A stretch of 14,605 nucleotides of DNA from GCA-002701455 sp964342575 (GTDB taxonomy: Bacteria > Pseudomonadota > Alphaproteobacteria > Thalassobaculales > Thalassobaculaceae), in assembly GCA_964342575.1 (NCBI GenBank), contig CAYFGZ010000088.1, forward strand, positions 1 through 14,605. The letters are read 5' to 3'. The translations under genes and the position numbers were made by a program. This document shows positions 6,328-14,231 of the stretch, one piece after another (positions within the stretch are counted from its first letter, which is position 1; each line of letters begins with the position of its first letter). The notes below the pieces were generated by a model. The model was not told the DNA's origin and ran no database searches. It saw only the letters and a program-made list of their open reading frames with translations.

Positions 6328-7470
6328 ATGCAGACAGCTGGGATAGTAGAGAAAGTCAATAGCGTTGACTTGGAAAAATACATGGTTGAAGGAGCAGTTC
6401 GCGCTCTAGAATTGAATAATCGGGGACCTTTTCGGAGGACATCTACCGGTTTAATTGACCCTGAAATCCTAGATTCGTATTGGCGATATGGCTTCTATAT
6501 TTTCGAGGAAATTTTCGGAGAAGAAGAATTAAATGACCTTATGATTGATATAGAAGAAATATTAGATAGGTTGCCAACTAATAGTGATTCAAAAATAGAT
6601 GCGAAAGGCAGACCAGCCTTAGCCGCTAATTGTAAAGCAAAGAACCTTTATTGGTCCAAACCACTTGGTGATCCATGGGGAGGGACATCTTTTGGTCAAG
6701 GACGTCATGCAGCGAAGATGTTTGAGCCAAAGCCTAGTCAGAATTCGCCCGAAGAAATTGTGTTTCTCATTCTCGGGTCGTTGCAGTTTTCTGATGCTTG
6801 TCTTCGAGCGTACGGCCATCCTGATTTAATGGCATTGTCCGCTGCAGTGAATGGTGACGATTTTGTTCCGTACACTGATGGTTTGTTTATCAAGGCCCCG
6901 GGACTTGGCGCGTCGGTGGCATGGCACCAGGATGGTATAACGCATTGGGATAGTCCAGAGTGGAACCAGGGTTCACATGGTTTTAATCTGATGGGCCAGG
7001 TCTATGGATGTACGCCTGAGAATGGAGTTTGGGTAATCCCCGGGTCCCATAAACTGGGAAAGATTGATATCAAAGCTAAAATAAGACAAGCGGGGTCGAT
7101 TTATTTTCCAGATGCCGTTCCCATGGTATGTAATCCGGGCGATGTAGTAATCAGCAACCGTCAATTATTACATGGCTCATTCGCAAATACGAGCGATAAC
7201 TGGCGAGTGACTGTCAACATGGGTTGCCTCCCAAAGCGCTCTGTTCTTGGAGTACGTGGTGGGGGAATAGTTAGTCCAGAAACAGTATTTGATGAAGACC
7301 ATATTGCAAAACGCTCGCGTCCAATTGCCTACGCTATTGACGCTCGGCACCAAAGATTTCCCGAAGAAACACCTTTTATATACGAACCACTGGCTGACCA
7401 GGATATTGTTTGGGATCAGGAAGCTCGCAAATCACTGCATGATTATAGCCTATTGGATATCAGTATTTAA
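6328..7470 (+). CDS. Phytanoyl-CoA dioxygenase (PhyH) family Fe(II)/2-oxoglutarate oxygenase
   Basis: A 380-residue cupin-fold oxygenase expected to hydroxylate or otherwise oxidise a small molecule using Fe(II), O2 and 2-oxoglutarate. The iron triad is visible: His200 and Asp202 in AWHQDG, and His282 in LLHGSFANTS. Arg293 in NWRVTVNMG is the likely 2-oxoglutarate carboxylate anchor. The N-terminal part contains YWRYGFYIFEEIFGEEEL (about 51-68), the typical PhyH opening in which a helix follows the first strand. It is longer than many PhyH enzymes (about 270-320 residues), with extra sequence between about 90 and 150 and a C-terminal tail. The start is well supported by AAGGAGA eight bases before the ATG. 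It is the first gene of a co-directional run, 62 bases ahead of hyuA, so its product probably feeds or modifies the HyuAB substrate (inference). The substrate is unknown. Confidence 0.92.
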   Translation: MQTAGIVEKVNSVDLEKYMVEGAVRALELNNRGPFRRTSTGLIDPEILDSYWRYGFYIFEEIFGEEELNDLMIDIEEILDRLPTNSDSKIDAKGRPALAANCKAKNLYWSKPLGDPWGGTSFGQGRHAAKMFEPKPSQNSPEEIVFLILGSLQFSDACLRAYGHPDLMALSAAVNGDDFVPYTDGLFIKAPGLGASVAWHQDGITHWDSPEWNQGSHGFNLMGQVYGCTPENGVWVIPGSHKLGKIDIKAKIRQAGSIYFPDAVPMVCNPGDVVISNRQLLHGSFANTSDNWRVTVNMGCLPKRSVLGVRGGGIVSPETVFDEDHIAKRSRPIAYAIDARHQRFPEETPFIYEPLADQDIVWDQEARKSLHDYSLLDISI

Positions 7471-7532
7471 GAGCCGATCTTGGGCTTATAAGTTATTTGC
7501 ATAATTAATCTGATATAGCGGGTGTCAAAGCA

Positions 7533-9617
7533 GTGGGGAAAAAGAAATATAGGATAGGAATAGATGTAGGCGGTACCTTTACGGATATCGTTTTAATTAA
7601 CAATGAGACGGGTGAGCTATCTGTCACTAAGGTTCTAAATCGTCATTCTAGTCGCGATGAAACAGTCTTGGAAGGAATCAAACGACTTTTAACGCAAAGC
7701 AGCGTCTCGTTTAAAGATATTGAATACATCGCTCATGGCACAACTATTACAACGAATACAGTAATCGAGCGAAAAGGTGCAAAAACGGCGCTTATTACCA
7801 ACCAAAATTTTAGAGATATCCTAGAGATTGGTAGGTTCGCCCGCCCCGCTGAATTGATTTATCGAGTGCACGAGGATAAGCCATCACCCCTTGTGCCGAG
7901 ATATTTGCGCTATGGTGTTCCTTGCAGGATAGACCGTGATGGCAAAGTATTTACGCCACTTGACGTTAAGAAGCTGTCAGAAATTATTGAGAGCTTAATA
8001 AGTGAAAGTGTTGAAAGTGTCGCTGTATGTTTTCTTTTTTCGTTTTTAAATCCTAGCCAAGAACACGAGGTTCGCGATCACTTATCTCGCTCTCTACCTC
8101 ATGTTGAAGTTGTATTGTCGAGCGAAATCCTGCGTGAATTCAGAGAATTTCCCAGGACAAGTACAACCGTGTTTGCAGCTTACGTGGCGCCCGTGCTACG
8201 GAGTTATATTTCTGGTTTGGTTGAAAGACTTGCAGGCCATAAAATAAAGTGTCCTTTGTATATTTTTCAATCTAATGGAGGTGTAGCAAATCCGGATGTT
8301 GTTATGCAAAATCCGGCATTAACACTATTGTCTGGGCCAGCCGGAGCTGTGGTTGGAGCATCCCAATTGTGCGGGCAAGCGGGGTATAATAATTTGATAA
8401 CAATGGATGTTGGTGGAACTTCCTTGGATGTTTGTTTAATTCAAAATTCAGATGCTGAAATTACCACAACTCGTGAAATCGATATGTTCCCGATTAGTAC
8501 ACCTACAATCGACGTGCATACCATTGGCGCAGGTGGTGGGAGTATAATAAGGATTGACGAAGTAGGAAGGATAACTGTTGGCCCGGATAGCATGGGAGCA
8601 GATCCAGGTCCGGTTTGTTATGGTCTGGGTGGAACCTTACCAACCTTAACCGATATAAATCTCCTGATGGGATTAATTGACCCCAACACTTTTGCCAACG
8701 GCGAGGTGTTTTTGGATAAGATACAGGCCGCAAACATAGTTCAAAAGGCGGTTGCTGCTCGACTGTGCGTGGACTTAGAAACCGCGATTTCTGGCGTATA
8801 CAATGTCGCAACAAACCAAATTGCAGAAGCTATCAGGGCAGTTACAATAGAGAATGGCAGCGACCCGCGCAGTTATTCGTTGGTGGCGTTTGGAGGAGGT
8901 GGGCCACTACATGCCGCAGCCGTAGCACAGGAATTAGGAATTGCCCGGATTATAATTCCGAAACATCCGGGTTTATTTTCGGCACGAGGAATAGGAACAG
9001 CGGATTTTAATCATGATTACATTAGATCGATTGTTCGACCTTTTTTGGAAATTTCTTCTGAACGGATTTTGGATGTATTTTCAGAGTTGGAAGAGAGTGC
9101 TCGCAGAGATTTGGATGTTGAGAAAATCGATCCAATAAATCGGCGATTAGTTAATTCTTTTGATCTCCGGTATGTTGGACAAACAACGGAGATTAATGTT
9201 CCTCTGATTTGGAGTGAGAAGTGCAGAGACTTTAAAAAAAAGGTAGTTGTCGATCAATTTCACAAAATCCATTTAGACAGATATAGCTATAATGTTGAAG
9301 ACGAACCCGTGGAACTAGTCAATATCAGGCTCCGAGCCGTTGGTTTAATTGATAAGCCACCAATCCAAGTGAATTGCATAGAAAATATTGAGGTGACGCC
9401 AAATAAGGAGCGGCAAGTTTTGCTGCCAGGCTCGAAAGTCCGGCAGACCATACCTGTCTACAAACGCAATTCGCTGAATATAGAAGGAAAGCTTATTGGG
9501 CCGGCCATTATTGAAGAGGAGTCTTCGACTACACTGGTTTTGCAGGGCATGGAAATAACTGTAGATCAATTTGAAAACATAGTTATTCAATCAAACTCGC
9601 TGGAAGATATGCTATGA
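7533..9617 (+). CDS. hyuA: Hydantoinase/oxoprolinase family subunit A (HyuA-like ATPase)
   Basis: A 694-residue protein with the full HyuA architecture: Hydant_A_N (about 5-185), the Hydantoinase_A core (about 200-490) and a C-terminal beta domain (about 500-680). It belongs to the ASKHA ATPase fold. Visible marks are DVGGTFTD at residues 11-18 and MDVGGTSLD at 291-299 (phosphate loops), AHGTT at 67-71, SNGG at 247-250, SGPAGAV at 267-273, HTIGAGGGS at 329-337, GADPGPVCYG at 355-364 and FGGGGPLHA at 453-461. In the family this subunit uses ATP to phosphorylate the substrate: N-methylhydantoin or 5-oxoproline for ring opening, or a ketone in the related acetone and acetophenone carboxylases. 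It starts with GTG and only a weak upstream purine stretch, and its stop overlaps the start of hyuB by four bases, implying translational coupling. Which reaction applies cannot be decided from sequence. Confidence 0.95.
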   Translation: MGKKKYRIGIDVGGTFTDIVLINNETGELSVTKVLNRHSSRDETVLEGIKRLLTQSSVSFKDIEYIAHGTTITTNTVIERKGAKTALITNQNFRDILEIGRFARPAELIYRVHEDKPSPLVPRYLRYGVPCRIDRDGKVFTPLDVKKLSEIIESLISESVESVAVCFLFSFLNPSQEHEVRDHLSRSLPHVEVVLSSEILREFREFPRTSTTVFAAYVAPVLRSYISGLVERLAGHKIKCPLYIFQSNGGVANPDVVMQNPALTLLSGPAGAVVGASQLCGQAGYNNLITMDVGGTSLDVCLIQNSDAEITTTREIDMFPISTPTIDVHTIGAGGGSIIRIDEVGRITVGPDSMGADPGPVCYGLGGTLPTLTDINLLMGLIDPNTFANGEVFLDKIQAANIVQKAVAARLCVDLETAISGVYNVATNQIAEAIRAVTIENGSDPRSYSLVAFGGGGPLHAAAVAQELGIARIIIPKHPGLFSARGIGTADFNHDYIRSIVRPFLEISSERILDVFSELEESARRDLDVEKIDPINRRLVNSFDLRYVGQTTEINVPLIWSEKCRDFKKKVVVDQFHKIHLDRYSYNVEDEPVELVNIRLRAVGLIDKPPIQVNCIENIEVTPNKERQVLLPGSKVRQTIPVYKRNSLNIEGKLIGPAIIEEESSTTLVLQGMEITVDQFENIVIQSNSLEDML

Positions 9618-11296
9618 CAATAGACCCTTTCACGCTCGCGATTATCCAAAGTTCGCTCGTGGGCATTGCCCGTGATATGAAAATCATGACTATGAGGACA
9701 GCCTACACGCAATTATGGAAAGAGCAGGGTGATCTGTCATGTTGCTTAATGAATGAAAATGGAGAGATTATAGCCCAAGACCCCAATGGCTTTCCAATAC
9801 ACGTGACTACTATGCCGCTGCAGTTGCAAGGAGCGGTTTCAGCAATCGGCAAGGAAAACTTAAACCCGGGTGATGTTATAACAACCAACGATCCATTTAT
9901 TGGAGGAACACACCTACCTGACGTCCTAATAGCACGACCGCTTTTTCATGATGGATCAATATACGGATATAGCTGTAACCGGGGGCATTGGGCTGACATT
10001 GGGGGGATGGGGCCAGGCAGTTATTCTCCAGCAACGTCAGATATTCACCAGGAAGGAATACTAATTCCACCAGTTAAACTTTTCGAAGAAGGAAGGCCTA
10101 ACGCCGGAATTTTTGAAATGATAATGTGCAATATTCGAAATCGATCGATAGGAATGGGTGATCTCCGAGCACAATATGCCTCTTGCGAAACGGCCGAAAG
10201 ACGTTTGAGATCAGTAATTAACAGGCATGGAATTCAGGTGTTAAAGCAAGCTATGCACGAGATAATCGCGCGAGCAGAGCGACTTACTAGAATGCAAATC
10301 GCTGAATTTCCAGATGGGAAATATTGTGCTCGGGATTGTCTTGATGGAGACGGATTATCGGACCAATCATCTTGGATCGATGTTCAGATACATATCAAAG
10401 GTAGTGATGTAGTTGTGGACCTGACAGAAAGTAGTCAGCAATCTACGGGTGGAATGAACTGCTCCCACTCAGCCGCAGCTTCTGCTGTTCAATATGCTTT
10501 TAAATCCATAACGGACCCTGACAATCCTCCAAATGCTGGAAGCTACCGCCCCATAATTGTTAAAACCCGAAAGGGAACACTAGTAGATGCAGAAAAGCCG
10601 GGCTCCATCGTTGGATTTGGTGACGTATGTTACCGCGTTTTCGATGCTACAATGGCAGCCATTGCTACTGCTATTGGAGACCGAGCCGTGGCAAGCGGTT
10701 CGGGCTCGACCGGTACGGTTGTAATTGCAGGAAAGCAAAAAACAGAAAAAGGGGATCGTTATTTTACAACCCTTGAACTTTCTTCTGGCGCATATGGAGC
10801 TCGAGCAACAAGTGACGGAATAAATGCTATTCGTTACGGCCCGGGAAATGCCGGTCATATCCCTCTGGAAGCTGACGAACTGGAAAACCCTTTATTTTTT
10901 GAGGCGTATGAAATCATCTGTGATACGGGTGGTGCAGGTAAATTTCGGGGGGGCAACGGCTTTGTTCGAAGATTTCGTATTGAGAGCGAAGTGGCACAGA
11001 TATGTCTATGCGCCGATCGGCATCGTACACCGCCTCCGGGTTTGTTTGGCGGTCTTGAAGGATCTACTGCTCGGTATATTGTAGATTACAATAGTGAGAA
11101 TGAACGCATGTTGCCGAGTAAAACAGCATATATTAATTTAGCGCAAAATTGTGTCGTTAGTCTGGAGTCTGCAGGAGGAGGGGGATATGGCCCTCCAGAA
11201 GATCGTGATAGAAAAAAGATTATTGAAGACATAAAAAATGGCTATGTTTCTGCTGAAAAAGCCAGAGATGTATATGGTCTGAATATTTATAAATGA
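9614..11296 (+). CDS. hyuB: Hydantoinase/oxoprolinase family subunit B (HyuB-like)
   Basis: A 560-residue Hydantoinase_B protein, partner of HyuA. Family marks are NDPFIGGTHLPD at residues 92-103, RGHWADIGG at 123-131, SDIHQEG at 142-148 and GDLRAQ at 182-187. Their conserved His, Asp and Glu residues are candidate metal or active-site ligands. Near the C-terminus come GGAGKFRGGNGF and SAGGGGYGPP (about 519-528), then a short helix pair ending in YGL as usual. Length matches the family. Together with HyuA it would form an A-B complex that hydrolyses the activated cyclic amide or, in carboxylase relatives, transfers the carboxyl group. There is no separate third subunit of the acetone carboxylase gamma type nearby, which argues mildly against that function. 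ATG overlaps the hyuA stop by four bases. Confidence 0.95.
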   Translation: MTIDPFTLAIIQSSLVGIARDMKIMTMRTAYTQLWKEQGDLSCCLMNENGEIIAQDPNGFPIHVTTMPLQLQGAVSAIGKENLNPGDVITTNDPFIGGTHLPDVLIARPLFHDGSIYGYSCNRGHWADIGGMGPGSYSPATSDIHQEGILIPPVKLFEEGRPNAGIFEMIMCNIRNRSIGMGDLRAQYASCETAERRLRSVINRHGIQVLKQAMHEIIARAERLTRMQIAEFPDGKYCARDCLDGDGLSDQSSWIDVQIHIKGSDVVVDLTESSQQSTGGMNCSHSAAASAVQYAFKSITDPDNPPNAGSYRPIIVKTRKGTLVDAEKPGSIVGFGDVCYRVFDATMAAIATAIGDRAVASGSGSTGTVVIAGKQKTEKGDRYFTTLELSSGAYGARATSDGINAIRYGPGNAGHIPLEADELENPLFFEAYEIICDTGGAGKFRGGNGFVRRFRIESEVAQICLCADRHRTPPPGLFGGLEGSTARYIVDYNSENERMLPSKTAYINLAQNCVVSLESAGGGGYGPPEDRDRKKIIEDIKNGYVSAEKARDVYGLNIYK

Positions 11297-11357
11297 GGCC
11301 AAAATTTGCAAAAATGAAGAAAATTAGATTGGACCAATAGGGTGGACGGGACCTTTA

Positions 11358-12290
11358 ATGGCGAGTGTGTCTAAAACTATTTCTAAGGGCGGCAGCGGGG
11401 TTTTTCTTGGCGACTGTCTATCTCTCATACGTGAGATCCCCGACAACTCAATTGATCTTATTTTAAGTGATATACCCTATGGCATTGGTGCCGACGAATG
11501 GGACGTACTCCATTCAAATAGAAATATGGCGTATGGTGGTGCGAGTCCTGCACAACTAAAAAGTTCTGGGTTCAAGAAACGGGGAAAGCCAATAAATGGA
11601 TGGAGTGAAGCCGATAAAAAGATTCCTAAGGAATACTATGATTGGTGCATGACTTGGGCCCCTGAATGGACCCGGGTGTTGAAGCCAGGAGGTAGCGCTT
11701 TTGTTTTTGCCGGACGAAGATTGGCACATAGAGCGGTTTCTGCCCTCGAGGACGCCGGCTTAAATCTGCGAGATATTCTTGGCTGGGAGCGAGATAAAGC
11801 ATTACATAGGGCCCAGCGATTAAGTGTTGTATTCGAACGTCGAGGAGATTTAAAGACAGCAGAAAAGTGGTATGGGTGGCGAATAGGGAACTTGAAGCCA
11901 GTTTTTGAGCCGATTATCTGGGCATTTAAACCATATAAAATGACCATTGCGGACAATGTTTTGGAGTATAATCTTGGAGCATACAATCAAGAAAAACTTA
12001 GAGAAAATATCGGGAATAAAAATAATATTTTTGCTGTGAATTCAAAAAAGAGCGATACTGGCTTGCATATTGCTCAAAAGCCTGAATTTTTGATGCGCCT
12101 TTTAATTGAGCTGGTAACCCTAAAAGGACAAACAGTCTTGGATCCTTTTGCCGGCAGCGGAACGACAGGTGTCGTAGCAGCTGACCTTGGGCGAAACTAC
12201 ATTATGTTTGAGCGTGACAAGCAGTCTTACAATATAATTGCTGATCGTCTGGCAGATCGTCAGAAGTTCGCTTCAGAGAGGTGTTGTTGA
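11358..12290 (+). CDS. Orphan site-specific DNA methyltransferase, beta class (N6-adenine or N4-cytosine)
   Basis: A 310-residue amino-methyltransferase of the N6/N4 DNA methylase family. The catalytic motif IV comes first (LILSDIPYGIG, DIPY at 38-41) and the SAM-binding motif I near the C-terminus (LDPFAGSGTTG, 261-271), preceded by motif X (AQKPEFLMRLLIELV, from 239). This order defines the beta class. Between them, residues about 50-110 and 140-235 are likely target recognition and DNA contact regions. DIPY departs from the usual DPPY in its second residue but keeps the Asp, Pro and Tyr that hold the flipped base; adenine is the likelier target. No restriction endonuclease gene adjoins it, so it looks solitary. 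It begins 61 bases after hyuB, in the same direction, with a weak ribosome site, and probably shares the hyu transcript. Role may be epigenetic marking or a relic of a mobile or restriction-modification system. Confidence 0.9.
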   Translation: MASVSKTISKGGSGVFLGDCLSLIREIPDNSIDLILSDIPYGIGADEWDVLHSNRNMAYGGASPAQLKSSGFKKRGKPINGWSEADKKIPKEYYDWCMTWAPEWTRVLKPGGSAFVFAGRRLAHRAVSALEDAGLNLRDILGWERDKALHRAQRLSVVFERRGDLKTAEKWYGWRIGNLKPVFEPIIWAFKPYKMTIADNVLEYNLGAYNQEKLRENIGNKNNIFAVNSKKSDTGLHIAQKPEFLMRLLIELVTLKGQTVLDPFAGSGTTGVVAADLGRNYIMFERDKQSYNIIADRLADRQKFASERCC

Positions 12291-12310
12291 AGAGTAATTC
12301 AACCTAATAA

Positions 12311-12339
12311 TTGAGGATTGGAAAAAATTCCTTTATAAT
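12311..12339 (+). promoter_or_regulatory. Sigma-70-type promoter of the Baeyer-Villiger monooxygenase gene
   Basis: TTGAGG (12311-12316), a 17-base spacer and a perfect TATAAT (12334-12339). Initiation near 12346 would give a leader of about 125 bases before the ATG at 12472. It makes the monooxygenase gene a separate unit from the preceding run. Confidence 0.65.
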
Positions 12340-12360
12340 TTAATATTAGCAAAAGATATA

Positions 12361-12443
12361 AACGGCAGAGGGGAAACCGTTGTCTTTGTAGTGAAGTAGA
12401 ATGAAATTTATATTAAGGAAAAAACGAGTAACAACAATTACTC
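12361..12443 (+). promoter_or_regulatory. Leader with two inverted repeats upstream of the monooxygenase gene
   Basis: Within the predicted leader, AACGG (12361-12365) pairs with CCGTT (12377-12381), and GAGTAA (12426-12431) pairs perfectly with TTACTC (12438-12443) across a six-base loop. The second hairpin ends 17 bases before the GGAGG ribosome site at 12461-12465. No riboswitch class is recognised. The elements could be operator sites or weak RNA hairpins; function is inference. Confidence 0.35.
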
Positions 12444-12471
12444 TGGGATAAATTGAAGACGGAGGCTAATT

Positions 12472-14112
12472 ATGAACCTCAGTGTTGCACCGAATGGTGC
12501 TGCAGAAACAAAAAGTCAATTGGATTATGATGCGATTATAATAGGAGCAGGCGTAGCCGGCCTTTATCAACTTTATCGATTGCGGGAACAGGGTTTAAGC
12601 GTTCGAAGTTTCGAAGCCGGGAGTGGTGTTGGCGGGACATGGTACTGGAATCGCTATCCTGGAGCCCGATTTGATTCTGAGAGTTGGACTTATGGTTACT
12701 CATTTTCTCAGGAGCTGATGGAAGAATGGGATTGGAAAGAAAACTTTTCATCTCAACCTGAAAACGAACGTTATTTGAATTTTGTCGCGGATAAATTTGA
12801 CTTGCGAAAAGATATAGAATTTAACGCTACAGTAGTATCCACGCACTACAAAGATCAGACGCGTAGTTGGGAAGTGAAATTGGAGACGGGTGACTGCTAT
12901 TCTACCCGTTTCTTAATTACGGCGATTGGGATACTTTCGGCGCCGGTTATGCCCACTATTCCTGGCATCTCATCTTTTAATGGAGAATCGTTTCACACTT
13001 ATTACTGGCCAAAAGAAGAAGTCGACTTCACGGATAAACGAGTAGGCATTATTGGTACCGGTGCGACGGCAATACAGGCTGTTCAGGAAATCGCAAAAAA
13101 TGTAGGACAGCTCTCCATTTTTCAGAGAAATCCGAATTGGGCTGCACCGCTGAATAATAGCGAAATTTCAGTAGAAGAGATGAGGGAGATACGCAGCCGC
13201 TACCCTGAAATATTGGCTCGATGTCGAGAAACGCCTGGTTGTTATATCCACAATGTGGATCCTCGTAAGACGTTAGAAACTTCTCCTGAAGACCGTAAGG
13301 AATTCTGGGAAAAGCTATATGCCAGCCCCGGCTTTGGAATTTGGCAAGGTAACTTTGTAGATATGCTAACCGACCGAGCAGCGAATGCACTGGCAAGTGA
13401 ATTTATTGCGAGCAAGATACGAGAACGCGTACACGATCCAATAATTGCAGAAAAATTAATTCCAAAAAACCATGGTTTTGGAACACGCAGAGTACCCCTT
13501 GAAACACACTATTACGAGGTCTTCAATCAGGATAACGTTGAACTTATAGATATTAACGATACACCTATTGAAAGCATTACATCAAATGGAATAAGGACAA
13601 GTGATCAGGAACGAGAATTTGACATCATAATATATGCTACCGGATTTGATGCAATTACGGGCACCTTTGAGAGAATAGATATAAGGGGTGAGGATGGCAT
13701 TAAATTAAAGGAAGTGTGGCGAGATGGCCCGCAAACCTACTTGGGTTTTTTGGTGAAGGGCTTTCCCAATATGTTTATGGCTATGGGACCACACTCTGGC
13801 TTAGGTAACTACACGCGTACTGCCGAATATAGTGTTGAATGGATAGCAGGACTTATTGAGTATGCCGAAAGTCAAAAGTTAACGCGAGTGGCTGCAACCT
13901 CTGATGGAGTAAGAAATTGGACGGAGTACGTTCATGGTCTGGGCGAGGGGTTGTTGCAGAATGAGATTGGGTCATGGATGACGGGAGTCAACAATAATTT
14001 AGAAGGCAAAAGAACTCCCCGAATAATGCGCTATAGTGGAGGACATCCAGCATTTAGAGAGCACTGTGACGCTATTGCTGCCGGAGGCTACAAACCACTT
14101 CAATGGGATTAG
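12472..14112 (+). CDS. Baeyer-Villiger monooxygenase (FAD, NADPH dependent)
   Basis: A 546-residue class B flavin monooxygenase of the cyclohexanone/phenylacetone monooxygenase type, inserting oxygen next to a ketone to give an ester or lactone. Visible marks are the FAD loop IIGAGVAG (23-30), GVGGTWYWNRYPGARFD (52-68), the diagnostic Baeyer-Villiger fingerprint FxGxxxHTxxWP as FNGESFHTYYWP at 169-180, and the NADPH loop IIGTGATA (193-200). It also has GTRR (337-340), whose Arg340 aligns with the catalytic arginine of phenylacetone monooxygenase, and YATGFDAITG (388-397). Length fits (540-560). GGAGG six bases before the ATG fixes the start. It has its own promoter and is convergent with an SDR whose product could supply the ketone. 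The whole sequence between GFGTRR and ATGFD follows phenylacetone monooxygenase closely by memory, but the substrate is not known. Confidence 0.95.
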   Translation: MNLSVAPNGAAETKSQLDYDAIIIGAGVAGLYQLYRLREQGLSVRSFEAGSGVGGTWYWNRYPGARFDSESWTYGYSFSQELMEEWDWKENFSSQPENERYLNFVADKFDLRKDIEFNATVVSTHYKDQTRSWEVKLETGDCYSTRFLITAIGILSAPVMPTIPGISSFNGESFHTYYWPKEEVDFTDKRVGIIGTGATAIQAVQEIAKNVGQLSIFQRNPNWAAPLNNSEISVEEMREIRSRYPEILARCRETPGCYIHNVDPRKTLETSPEDRKEFWEKLYASPGFGIWQGNFVDMLTDRAANALASEFIASKIRERVHDPIIAEKLIPKNHGFGTRRVPLETHYYEVFNQDNVELIDINDTPIESITSNGIRTSDQEREFDIIIYATGFDAITGTFERIDIRGEDGIKLKEVWRDGPQTYLGFLVKGFPNMFMAMGPHSGLGNYTRTAEYSVEWIAGLIEYAESQKLTRVAATSDGVRNWTEYVHGLGEGLLQNEIGSWMTGVNNNLEGKRTPRIMRYSGGHPAFREHCDAIAAGGYKPLQWD

Positions 14113-14231
14113 CTAGACGGACTCTGGGGCTTATAGTTTCTAACAAAATGGCTATTACACGAAGATGATCAAGCTGTTTGTTGGTAGCTACAACTCGTTT
14201 AGTTAGCGGCAAGATAAGCATTTTAAGGTAT

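Noticed and set aside
6180..6383. A 67-codon minus-strand frame across the PhyH start.
   Set aside because: It overlaps a well-supported ribosome site and start; hydrophobic low-information translation.
8503..8814. A 103-codon minus-strand frame inside hyuA.
   Set aside because: It lies wholly within the conserved HyuA core and has the Arg/Leu/Pro/Gln-rich look of an antisense frame.
14177..14194. Near-palindrome around GTTGGTAGCTACAAC in the spacer between the convergent genes at the right end, considered as a terminator.
   Set aside because: One extra base breaks the symmetry, there is no loop and no T-run follows.
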